Of a DNA stretch of 64,000 nucleotides, positions 53,642 through 64,000 are shown one piece after another. The first letter of the stretch is position 1, and every line of letters begins with the position of its first letter. The DNA is from Cephalopachus bancanus (lineage: Eukaryota > Chordata > Mammalia > Primates > Tarsiidae): NCBI GenBank assembly GCA_027257055.1, contig JAPVLO010000400.1, positions 930,001 through 994,000 on the forward strand. Direction: 5' to 3'. The notes below the pieces were generated by a model, which saw nothing but the letters and a program-made list of their open reading frames with translations, ran no database searches and was not told the DNA's origin. The translations under genes were made by a program, and so were the position numbers.

Positions 53642-53645
53642 TATA

Positions 53646-53678
<33 letters not shown>

Positions 53679-53944
53679 GAGACAGAATCTTTCTCTGTCA
53701 CCCAGGTTGGAGTGCAGTGGCACAATTCCAGTTTACTGCAGGCTTGGCCTCCAGGGCTCAAGGCCATCCTCCCTTTTCAGTCTCCCAAGTTTCTGGTCCT
53801 AGAGGCACATGCCACCATGTCCTACTTTTTTTATTTTTTATGGAGATGAGGTTTTGATATGTTGCACAGGCTGGTCTCAAACAATCCTCCTGCCTCAGCC
53901 TCCCAAAATGTTGGAATTACAAGCATGAGCCACTGCACCCGGCC
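53642..53944 (-). repeat. (TA)n and Alu of the older 'gagacagaatc' type
   Basis: TA repeat 53642-53662, then poly(T); the body resembles older Alus more than its neighbours do. Confidence 0.9.
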
Positions 53945-54149
53945 CCATTTCTATATTTAATTATAAACCTTTTTAGAGTTATATAATTATATAGCCAACA
54001 ACAGATTTACCAGCTCAGATCAGCTGAATAATTGGATGAGGGGAAAAAATCAGGACATTAGTGAGACTGTTTATCTTGGAAAGATGTGAGACCGGGACCC
54101 AGGACCTCAGAGCTATACTGTATTGGAGCTCAGAAACCGTGACCCCAAA

Positions 54150-55650
54150 ATATGATACTTTGACATGCTTAACTGAAGAAGAAGCCTCAAGGTTGATCTG
54201 ACCTTCCCCTCCCCCCATCTCTGGTTGTTCTCTGAAGTTCCTTTATCTGCCTAATGTCCAGATTCACCAAACAATGAAAACAAACACATAACACAAGAAA
54301 AAAGACTGAAGTCCATCAACACACTTGGACAGAATTTTGTCATGTAAGGACCAAGGGCCCTCTGAAGCTTTGATAAAAAAATCAGCTTGCAAAAGGCAGA
54401 TTAATAGGAGAAAAGGCATACCAGTTTATTTTTTATTTTTATTTTATTTTAGTTTTTGTTTTTTGAGTTGGAGTCTCACTCAGTGGCACAGACTGGAGTG
54501 CAGTGGCCACTCCCGGCCACCGCAGCCTCGACCTGCTGGGCTCCAGCGATCCTTCTTCCTCAGCCTTCCAAGGAGCTGGAACTACAGGCGCACGCTACCA
54601 CGCCTGGCTACTTTTTTTTATTTATTGTAGAGATAAGGTCTCGCCAAGTTGCCCAGGCGGGTCACGAACCCGCGGGCTCGGGCAATTCACTCACCTCGGC
54701 CTCCCAAAGCACGGGATTACAGGCTGAGCCACCGAGCCCGGCTCAGTTTACTTATTAATAGCGTGTATACGCAGGAGCCTTCAGAATGAAGACCCAAAGA
54801 CACCAAAGAGACTGTCCATTTCTATGCTAAGGTTCAACAAGACATGGACAACCATGTAGCAATATAATTGGACAAAAGGGGTGTGACCTGATGCTAACTG
54901 AGTGGGGAAACCCAGCAAGGACTTTGTCTCGATTCTTCTTGGCCTCTCTGAGCAGCATTTCTTCCTTCTGGGTGTGGGGCAGACACTCTCTGGAATGGGG
55001 GTCTTTTGACCTACAGTCAAACAAGGTAGGTCAGATAAAGTCTTTATAGCCAGTTTTTACACAGATAGGGCAGAAGGAAAATTAGAGTCATCTTTTTAGG
55101 TTTTATGTCTGGTTTTTGAGAAAAACAGTTCCTGTTTCCATGACCCAACGTCGGGGTGAGGGATTCTAGTTTCTGTGGCTAGTTTCTGGGGTGAATGGAA
55201 CTGAGAGACAGAGGGGAAGAGGAGGGGAAGAGAAAAGCTTTGCTTTTCTTCATTTTGGAGGTATTTTATGAGCCCCAGTAGTTACCAGAGTCACCTCTGC
55301 GGGCACAACAGACTTTGTTCCAGGCCATTGTATGCTCTTCAAGCCCTTCAAATCCCCCTAAAAATCATTTACTATCCCCCTAAAATCACCCACATTACCT
55401 CATCTCACTTTTCCCCAATGAGGAGGGGTATGCAATTATCTGTACTCCAGTGTGTGCTGGGGTCATCACTCTGTGATATTTCTCTCACACGCGTTAATAA
55501 TTTTCTCCTGTTCATCTGTCTTTTGTCAGCTGGTTTTCAACAAACATTCGGAGGGCGAAAGGGAAGTGTTCCCCTGACCCCTAAAACTGTTACATGTTCC
55601 CTTTTTATAGAGAATATATCAGGTACATCAGCAGGGCCTTTCTGTTGGAA
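54150..55650 (+). mobile_element. Probable endogenous retrovirus LTR (solo), split by an Alu
   Basis: This continuous LTR-like sequence carries 'cagcttgcaaaaggcagatt', 'gggtgtggggcagacactc' and a downstream 'ctcctgttcatctgtctttt'. A minus Alu (54455-54744) interrupts it, flanked by CAGTTTA on both sides. No gag, pol or env frame is present. Boundaries and class are approximate. Confidence 0.55.
54455..54744 (-). repeat. Alu, young lemur-type, in the ERV-like LTR
   Basis: Ends 'aggctgagccaccgagcc'. Confidence 0.93.
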
Positions 55651-55911
55651 TTGAATTTCTCTACCTTCACCCCTGGGCATTTTCCCCTATTACACCCACA
55701 TCCAGTTTGTTTGTGTCCTTTTTAACTTTTATAGCTTGATTTAAGTGCAGAAAACGAGAGAAACACATCACAGCTAAAGGGCTAGAAAAATAATAATAAC
55801 TTCAAATTATTCAACAGCAGTATAGAAAACAATGGAGTAATGCCTTCAATTTGAGGGAAAATTATTGCCAAACTCTACCCAACTAACCAAACTATCAACG
55901 GGAGATATCCT

Positions 55912-55990
55912 GAGGCCAGGAGTTCAAGACTAGCCTGGGCAAAATCACAAGATTCCTGTCTCTAAAAAAATAAAAATTGTATTTAAAAAG
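55912..55990 (+). repeat. Alu left-arm fragment
   Basis: 'gaggccaggagttcaagact' to an A-rich tail. Confidence 0.8.
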
Positions 55991-55999
55991 TTATAGATG

Positions 56000-56292
56000 T
56001 ATCTGGACATGGTGGCTCATGCCTGTAATCTCAGCACTCTGGGATGTGGAGGCAAGAGAATTGCCTGAGTTCAGGAGTTTGAGACCAGATTGGGCAACTT
56101 GACAAGACCTCGTCTCTACAATAAATAAAAAAATTAGCTGGGCACAGTGGCACACACCTGTAGTTCCAGCTACTTGGAAGGCTGAGGCAGAAGAATCGCC
56201 TGAGTCCAGCAGGTCAAGGATGCAGTGGCCGGGAGCGTGTCACTGCACTCCAGCCTGGGCAACAGAGTGACACTCTGACTCAAAAAAAAAAA
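56000..56292 (+). repeat. Alu
   Basis: AAGTTA(C/T)AGATGT recurs on both sides. Confidence 0.92.
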
Positions 56293-56699
56293 AGTTACAG
56301 ATGTGCAAGTTCTTAAAGAATTGACCTCACGCACGTGTTCTCAGGAACACTAATAGAGACTATGCTTTCCCAAAAACTAAGGAATAAACTGAGAAATGGG
56401 GTCCAAGAATTACAATATCAGCACAAGAGGATGAGGAAGGGAATTCTCAAGAAGGTAGTGACAAGAAATCTCAGGACAAAAACAACCAGTCCAGACTAGG
56501 GCAGGAATACAAAGACACCCGGGAAATATATTGCCAAGGAAAAATGAAGCTGATACATCACTTGATGTTTGTGAAAATATTCATAAGGCTTTATTCTCTA
56601 TTTTATTTTATTTTATTTTAGAGTGGGGGTACGTGTGAGGATTGACTACATAAGTAATTTGCATGCAGGTGAGGTTAGGGCTTCTAGTGGTATACTTTT

Positions 56700-56927
56700 T
56701 TGTTGTTTTTTAGTCAGAGTCTCATTCTGTCACCCAGGCCGGAGTGCAGTGGCCACACTGCACTCGACCTTCTGGGCTCAGGCGATCCTTCCACCTCAGC
56801 CTTCCAAGTAGCTGGAACCACAGGCATGCACCACTACACCCAGCTGCTCAGGCTGGTCTCGAACCCCTGAGCTCCCACTTCCACCCCCAAAGTGCTGAGA
56901 TTACAGGCATGAGCCACTGCACTCAGC
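56700..56927 (-). repeat. Alu, internally deleted
   Basis: Lost the linker region after 'ctacacccagct'. TGGTATACTT recurs on both sides. Confidence 0.9.
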
Positions 56928-57009
56928 TAATGGTATACTTCCAATGGAGAGTTTGGGGATGAATCAGAAATAGGTACCCAGGAAATGATGCCAAGAAAAT
57001 TGTTTAATG

Positions 57010-57245
<236 letters not shown>

Positions 57246-57592
57246 TAAGAATTTAAAAAGTGAAGCCAAGTATTAACTTCAAGAAAAACCAAAGGTTATA
57301 TAGAAAAAGAAAAGATAATCATAGTATACTACGTGGGTCAGCTATTAATAATATCTACAAAGTCAGAGTAATAAAAGCTCCATATATTGATTTAACCAAA
57401 GCTGCAAAGTAATTATAATCAGAGGAGAGTGAAGAACTCTGTGTGTGAGTGTATACATATGAGCATGTGTGAAGGGTAAGGCGGTACAAAAGTAAATCTT
57501 TATCTTCAGTAGAAAGAAGTCTATAGGTACTCAAGGAAAAAAAAAATCAGGAAATAATGGGGGGAAATGGCTATTTAGAAATTAAGGAGGTA

Positions 57593-57893
57593 GGCCGAAC
57601 TCGGTGGCTCAGCTTATAATCCCAGATCTTTGGGAGGCTGAAGTGAGTGGATTGCGTGAACCCGCGGGTTCGAGACCAGCCCGGGCAACTTGACGAGATC
57701 TCATCTCTACAACAAATAAAAATTTAGCCAGGTACAGTAGCACACGCCTGTAGATCCGGCTACTTGGAAGGCAGAGACAGAAGGATCGCTGGAGCCCAGC
57801 AGGTCAATGCTGGGATAGCTGTGAGCGTGCCACTACACTCCAGCCTGGGCAACGGAGTGAGACTCCAATTCAAAAAAAAAAAAAAAAAGAAGT
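57593..57893 (+). repeat. Alu, young lemur-type
   Basis: Shortened head 'ggtggctcagcttataatc'; GAA(A/G)TTAAGGA(G/A)GTA flanks it. Confidence 0.93.
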
Positions 57894-58011
57894 TAAGGAA
57901 GTAAATATAGTATCAGAAGAAACAGCTGAAAAAGCTTAAAGTGGTTGCATCTGGGAATCAGGGAAGAGCCATGGAGAAGGATAGAGCAGAGAACAGCTAT
58001 TTTCTTTTTCT

Positions 58012-58472
58012 TTTTTAAATTATAAAGATGTGGGGTACAATTCAGGGTTAGGTATACAAACATTCATTATGCAGGTACCCTTGTTGATGAGGTGTGCCCC
58101 TCCCTCTCCTAGCAGTTTCTCTCAACTGCCAATCCCACCCCCCTCCCCTGACAGTTTCCCATTACTGCCAAATGCTTTCTTATAATATTATAATTGTTCA
58201 AGGTCCAATTATGAGTGAGAACATATGGCACTCTGTTTTTTGTTTCTGTGACAGATTACTGAGTATGATTGACTCCAAATCCATCCAAGTTGCTGCGAAG
58301 TCCATATATTTATCCTTCCTTATGGCTGTATAATATTCCATTGTGTATATGTACCACATTTTTTTAATCCAGTCCAGCTTTGATGGGCAACATGGTTGGT
58401 TCCATGTTTTTGTTATTGTGAACAGAGCTGCAACTAACATACGTGTGCAGGTATCTTTTTTATAGAGAGAAC
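58012..58472 (-). mobile_element. L1 3' fragment, antisense
   Basis: It starts at the L1 3' UTR ('gtacaattcagggttaggta') and runs back into ORF2 ('gtataatattccattgtgta', 'tccatgtttttgttattgtg'). Translation of the minus strand gives broken ORF2 C-terminal residues. Confidence 0.9.
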
Positions 58473-58793
58473 AGCTGTTTTCATTGTGAACCCTGTGAAA
58501 TACTTTTACTTTCAAGACTATGAATGTGTATAACTTTGATATTTTTAAAAATTAATTTGTATTAATGAAAGAAATATAGTCCTAATGTTCCCCCTTGGCC
58601 ATCGCCACTGGCCAACCCTTCCCAGTTCCACTTTCACTGGCTCCTTCTCTCTGAGTGAGAGATCCTTAAATATCAGATGCCTCCAGGCTCTGTCCTGAGT
58701 GCCATCTCTTCTCAAACCATAGCCTCTCTCTGATGGTCTCACCTAGTCCTAGGGCTCTAAACACTGCCCCACGATGGATTGCAGAGTTTTTTT

Positions 58794-59090
58794 GTTTGTT
58801 TGTTTGTTTTGAGTTGGAGTCTCACTCTGTCGCCCAGACTGGAGTGCAGTGGCATGCTCCCGGCCACCGCAGCCTCCACCTGCTGGGCTCCGGCAATCCT
58901 TCCGCCTCAGCCTTCCAAGTAGCTGGAACTACAGGCGCGCGCTACCACGCCCGGCTGATTTTTGATTTATTGTAGAGATGAGGTTTCACCAAGTTGCCCA
59001 GGCAGGTCTCAAACCCGCGGGTTCAGGCAATCCACTCACCTCAGCCTCCCAAAGGCGCAGGATTACAGGCTGAGCCACTGAGCCCAGCTG
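58794..59090 (-). repeat. Alu, young lemur-type
   Basis: Tail (GTTT)n; GGATTGCAG on both sides. Confidence 0.94.
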
Positions 59091-59959
59091 GATTGCAGGT
59101 TTCTATCTCTAGCCCTGCTCTGCTGGCTACTCCAGATTCACATACCTACAGCCTGTTTGACACCTCTTCTTCGATGGAACTGCCATCTCAAACTTAGCAC
59201 ATCTGAGTCTCTGAAGTCCATTCCTTCCTCGTCTTTCTGTCAGCAAATGCCACCATCAGCTACTCAAGCTCAAACCCAAAACCATTTTTTTCCTTTGCTC
59301 CCATTTTCAAATCCACCTTGTATGCTCTGCTGTCTCTGCTTTTAAAATGCATCTCAAATGTGGTCACTTCTCTCCATCAACTCTGCCATCAACCTAGTCC
59401 GAGCCAGAATCACATGTCTGGATTTTGGAATGGCTAAGCTCCCTGCTTCTGCTCTTGCCAACTGTACCTTGTGCTACTTTCCTTCACTTGTGCTCCATGC
59501 AGTGACATTAAGCTAGGAAGAGAGCAGGGGAAGGCATTGTTTCCTATGTGTGCCTTCTGAAAGAGACACCCTTGCAAAGCTTTGACACTTGTAGGAGGTG
59601 TACCAGGGCTGGTGTCTCTTTGTGAATCTTTCTCTAACCATGTTTCTGCTTCCAGATGCACTGGTCACCTTTTTCTTCCTACCAACCGTCAAATGTCTTT
59701 CCACTCAGGGTCTTCATGTTTGTTAGTTCCTTAATCAAGAAACTCTTCAGTCCCTCTTCTCAGAGCTACTGCTTCTTATCTTTCAGGCCTCAGATCAAAA
59801 TGCCATGTTGTTAGAAATGCCGTTCACCCTTTCTGAAGCAGCATCCCTTCTGATTATTCTGTCACCTTCTGCATTTATTTCCTTCATCGCTCTTACCAAA
59901 ACTCAACATTATTTTGTTTATTTATTTGTCTGTCTACTTGGGTATTCATCAGAATTAGC
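59091..59959. other. Intergenic, no gene seen
   Basis: Pyrimidine-rich unique sequence. Open frames here are short and lack recognisable domains. Confidence 0.5.
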
Positions 59960-60330
59960 TAGCTACTGTAAAAGATAATCCCAAAATCTCAATGCTTAAA
60001 CAGAGCGAAGTTTATTTCTCCCTCTCACCCACACCAATCACAATAGTAACGGGGCTCTGCTCCATAGTGTCATTCAGGGACCCAGGCCGCTTTTTGTTTG
60101 TGATGCAGTCGTCTACATACATAGCACTCAAGATCTCTGTAGAAAAGGAAGACAATGAGCATGGAGAAGACACACTTGCTCTTTTACCACATCTGGTCAT
60201 GATCCATTGACAAGAACTAGTCCCATTTAAATACTAGGATGCTGGGAAATGTGGTTTAACCACATTTCCAGAGAAAGGCAGTGGATTTTGGTGGGCATAT
60301 GGCTGTCTCCATCCAATTTTGGTGGAATAT
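59960..60330. mobile_element. Probable ancient interspersed repeat, family unclear
   Basis: 'gataatcccaaaatctcaat', 'gtttatttctccctctcac' and 'gctgggaaatgtggttta' have the feel of a mammalian LTR or MER repeat. I cannot name it. Confidence 0.4.
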
Positions 60331-60727
60331 AGTATAATGAGGGTAGATATTTGTTAGTGACTTGACACCAATGTCCTCTCCTGCCATTCCTACCCCTCTC
60401 CATGGAGCAGAGTGATCTGGATCATGTCTTCCTGCTGTTTAAAAGCCTTTAATAATTTTTCATTTTACTTAGCATAAAATCCTAAATCTTTGACATGACC
60501 CAGGCCTGTGTGGTCTGGTTTCTGTTGCAAGTCTCCCCTCCTTCACACTCTGGGCTTACTATGGGCTTACTTTCAGTTCCTCAGACGTGCCAGCCTCTTC
60601 TTCATTTCGTAAGTCCTGCACAGGCTGTTCCCTCGCTGGGAATACTACCTGTCCCGCTCCTTCTTTTCACAACCTGGCGTTTAATCACTCTCTGAGTCTC
60701 TCAGGTCAAATGTTTCCTCTAAGAGAC

Positions 60728-61258
60728 TGACTGTGGTAGGCAGAATAATGGCCCCTATAGATATCTGTGTCCAAATCCCCAGATTCTGGGACTACATTGT
60801 GTTCCATGGCAAAGGGGAATTAAGGTTGCAGGTACAATTAGGTTTGCCAATCGGCTGGCCTTAAAGCGGGGGTATATTTCTGGATTGTCCAGTAGGCCCA
60901 GTGTAATGATAAGCGTCCTTTTAAGTGGAAGAGGGAGGCAGAAGAATCAGAGAAGCAGATGTAACTATAGAGCCAGGTCAGACGGTTTGATGTGAGAAGA
61001 ACTCAACCGCCATTGCTGACTTTGGAGATGGAAGGGGGCCGTGAGCCAAGGAATGTGGGCAGTCTCTAAAGAGAAAAGTCAAGGAAACTAATTCTCCCTA
61101 GAGCCATCAGAAAGAAAACACAGCCTGGATGACACTTTGGTTTCAGCCCAGTGAGTTCCATTTTAGAATTCTGACCTCTAAACTATAAGGGAAGAAGTCT
61201 GTGTTGTTTTAATCCACTGAATTTGTGGTAATTTTTTATAATCGTGATAAGAAATGAA
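60728..61258 (+). mobile_element. MLT1-class (MaLR) LTR, near full length
   Basis: It begins 'gtggtaggcagaataatgg', carries 'gagccaaggaatgtgggcag', and ends 'tgttttaatccactgaattt' and 'gtggtaattttttata'. The plus orientation is clear. Confidence 0.85.
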
Positions 61259-61690
61259 TCCACCTTCCTGACTCTCTGTCTCTTCATCTTTCTGCCACAT
61301 TAATTGGGTTCACATCTCATTGTCTGTCACCGCAAGTCACTGCTCTTCTCCTCTTGAAGGCGTGGATCTGAGATAGGCCCATGCCTGGGCCTTCTGGGGC
61401 ATAGACCTGGGAACTTGACCTTCACTTCGCTCCGTCTTACCATAAACACTCAGGAATCTGTATGGAGCCCCCTCGCCCCGCTACCCTTCATCCCATCCCC
61501 TACACTACCCCCCTCCCCCCCAGGTATCTGCACCTGGTGGATTGATAAGTCAAATAGTCCGGCAGGAGGGGGAACCAAAAAATATAAGGTTCTCCGTGAA
61601 AATGGCTGAGAGGTCTTCTCATACCTGGCAGAATCCTCTCCCTCCATGAAGACTTGGCATGAGCATTTAGCATTCTGGCACTGAGAACTT

Positions 61691-61695
<5 letters not shown>

Positions 61696-61728
<33 letters not shown>

Positions 61729-61812
61729 ATCTGTCTAGAGATGGGATCTCACTATGTTGCCCAGTCTGGTCTCAAACTCCTGGCCTTAAGGGATCCCACT
61801 GCGCCTGGTCAA
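61696..61812 (-). repeat. (TC)n and an Alu arm fragment
   Basis: About 14 TC units, then 'gatgggatctcactatgttg' to 'cactgcgcctggtc'. Confidence 0.85.
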
Positions 61813-62465
61813 AAAAATTACTTCTCTTCCTTATGATTCTCAGTTTCTCTGGAAGTAACATAAATGATCATACCTTCTTCAGAGTATTTTTTGATAATAA
61901 TTATAGAAAACAAATTAACACAGTGCCCTGTGTATAATACACATTACAATTGTAACTGTTACCATTATCAGAATCACCATCATTCCAAATGTCTCTCTCA
62001 TGTTATCTACAGAAGGCTCACTACATTTAGGCAAAAACATTGCTAAATAACTACGAGTCTAAAATGAAAGCTTTAATATTTCTCAGTAGTTTTGTCCTGA
62101 GGTTTAGGCTCAGTATTTTCCATTAATTTTTACTGAGCAATACAATTTCAAAAATACAATATTGAAAAATACTGAATGTGAAAAAATAAAATTAAAGACA
62201 TAGGTGTCTTTCTCAAAAAAACACAATATTAATTTGAACCAAAATGACTACTTACTCATTATTATGACTAGTTATATCTATGGGACACTAAGAAAAGCAA
62301 TCGATCCAACATATTAAAAAAAATAATTCTGAGTCTTAACTGGAATTGTCTGCGTTATTTTTTAGCCCATATCATTTGGCTAAATATCTTCCTTTCTGAA
62401 TTTGCTTCACATTGACACTGCCAAAGCAAACTCTCAGAATTCAATTGACCAGAAGCAAAAAATTT
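61813..62465. other. Intergenic, AT-rich
   Basis: Nothing recognisable between the Alu fragment and the L1 fragment. Confidence 0.5.
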
Positions 62466-63200
62466 TTATTTTTACTTTTTTTATTTTAAAGATGTGGAGT
62501 ACAGTTCAGGGTTAGGTACACAAATGTTCATTATGCAGCTATCCCTGTTGATGAGGTGTGTCCCTCCCTCCCCTGGCAGTTTCCCACTACTGCCAATCCC
62601 TTTCTTATGGTATTACAATAATTGTGCAAGTTCCGCTTATGAGTGAGAACATATGGTACTCTGTTCTTTGTTTCTGTGACAGATCACTGTGTATGATAGA
62701 CTCTAAATCCATCCAAGTTGTGAAGTCCATATGTTTGTCCTTCCTTATGGCTGCATAATATTCCATTGTGTATATGTAGCACACTTTTTTATCCAGTCCA
62801 GCTTCAATGGGCAGCATGGTGGGTTCCATGTTTTTGCTATTGTGAATAGAACTGCAACAAAGTGTGTGCTGGTATCATTTTTGTAGAATGATTTGAGTTC
62901 CTCCGGGTACATTTCCAATAGGGGGATTGCTGGGTCATGTGGAAGGTCAATTTCTAGTTCTTTCAGAAATCGCCACACTGTCTTCCAAAGAGGTTGCACA
63001 GTTTGCATTCCTACCAGCAGTCTAGAAGTGTTCTTTTTTCTTCCCATCCTTGCCAGCATCTGTTGTTGTTTGTTTTATTAATGATGGCCATTCTTACTGG
63101 GGTTAGGTGGTATCTCACTGTGGTTTTGATTTGCATTTCTCTGATGATGAGTGAGGCTGATCATTTTTTATGTGTCTGTTGGCTGCCCATATGTCTTCTT
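62466..63200 (-). mobile_element. Longer L1 3' fragment, antisense
   Basis: It covers the same 3' end as the copy near 58 kb and about 280 bp more of ORF2 ('gggggattgctgggtcatg', 'gtggttttgatttgcattt'). Reading frames are broken. The 5' truncation is near 63200. Confidence 0.92.
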
Positions 63201-63522
63201 TTGACAAATTGCAAGCTCTTCATATCAGGTGCAAGCTCTTCCACAGCAACTCAACATTTGGGGGGATAGGTGAGGGCCGGCGGGCTTGCATTCCCTCCGG
63301 TCACCTGGCTGTGACTTCTTGTGTGTGCCCACTTGCAAAGCCTCCACCCCACTGTCCACTTTTCTGTATCATGGTGCCCGACGCTGACCACCAATCTGAT
63401 TCCTTTGCTCACCAAAGTTTTGTAGTCATGAAGCTCTGACTGAACGTTTGGTGTGATGGAGGATGATGGCCTCACAGACCAGAAAATAACTTAAAAAGGG
63501 AATATCACATAACCAGATCTTT

Positions 63523-63814
63523 TTTTTTTTTTGAGTTGGAGTCTCCCTCTTGTCTTCTAGGCTGGAGTGCAGTGGCACACTCACGGCCACCTCAGCCTCA
63601 ACCTGCTGGGCTCAGGTGATCCTTCCTCCTCAGCCTTCCAAGTAGCTGGAACTATAGACACACGCCACCATGCCCGGCTAGTTTTTATGATTTATTGCAG
63701 AGATGAGGTCTCACCAAGTTGCCCAGATTGGTCTTGAACCCCCGGGCTCAGGCAATCCTCTCGCCTCAGCCTCCCAAAGTGCTGGGATTCCAGCCTGAGC
63801 CACTGCACTTGGCC
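63523..63814 (-). repeat. Alu
   Basis: Complete; CCAGATCTTTTT flanks both sides. Confidence 0.93.
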
Positions 63815-63829
63815 CAGATCTTTTTATTT

Positions 63830-64000
63830 TTAATTAGCTGGGTGTGATGGTATGTGCTGCAGTCCCAGCTGCTTGGAAGGTTGAGGAGGGAGGATCACTT
63901 TTTTATTTTATTTTTTTTGAGTCGGAGTCTTACTCTGTCACCCCGGCTGGAGCCCATTGGCCAGAGCACTGCTCACCACAGCCTCCTTCTGCTTTAGCCT
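63830..64000. repeat. Alu right-arm fragment (+) interrupted by an Alu (-) running off the window
   Basis: Plus fragment 63832-63899, then poly(T) and 'gagtcggagtcttactctg' of a minus copy cut by the window edge. Confidence 0.8.

Noticed and set aside
55268..55654. A 128-codon plus frame
   Set aside because: It falls in the LTR-like element and matches no viral or cellular protein I recognise. It is likely chance.
62605..63059. Minus frames with L1 ORF2-like residues
   Set aside because: They are fragments of a 5'-truncated L1 with broken frames, not a functional gene.

Overview
The window is nuclear DNA from a primate, most likely a strepsirrhine (lemur group). It carries about 70 Alu-type SINEs, and many have left arms ending 'gcaacttggcgagacctc', a linker containing 'caataaatcaaaaaatt', and right arms with 'ccagcaggtcgaggctg', a Alu style I associate with lemurs rather than monkeys or apes. 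No bushbaby-type tRNA-derived SINE monomers were noticed. The species call is an inference from repeats; no database search was possible.

One protein-coding gene is present and complete: SLC25A30 (kidney mitochondrial carrier protein 1, KMCP1/UCP6), on the minus strand. Nine coding exons (21267-35454) join into an intact 291-residue frame, all splice phases agree, and all three mitochondrial-carrier signature motifs are kept. A noncoding first exon lies at about 43903-43960 in a CpG island with GC boxes and a CCAAT box (43560-44330). The 3' UTR probably runs to tandem AATAAA signals near 17670-17690, which makes the gene about 26 kb. The last intron (21309-22251) has the 5' splice site and branch site of a U12-type (minor spliceosome) intron, unlike the other eight.

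Layout: 1-17640 is intergenic and Alu-dense. It holds a tailless U2 snRNA retropseudogene with a perfect target-site duplication (14521-14580), an Alu whose tail-plus-arm has expanded into a four-unit tandem repeat (12552-12920), and a perfect 24-bp palindrome inside another Alu (17155-17178). 17650-43960 is SLC25A30. 44050-64000 is intergenic flank upstream of the gene. It contains several LTR elements, including a nested set at 46126-47430 and a probable ERV LTR at about 54150-55650, two hAT-type DNA transposon remnants, two antisense L1 3' fragments, and more Alus.

I found no second protein gene, tRNA, rRNA or CRISPR array. The remaining open frames are Alu, L1 or LTR translations, or chance frames in the CpG island.
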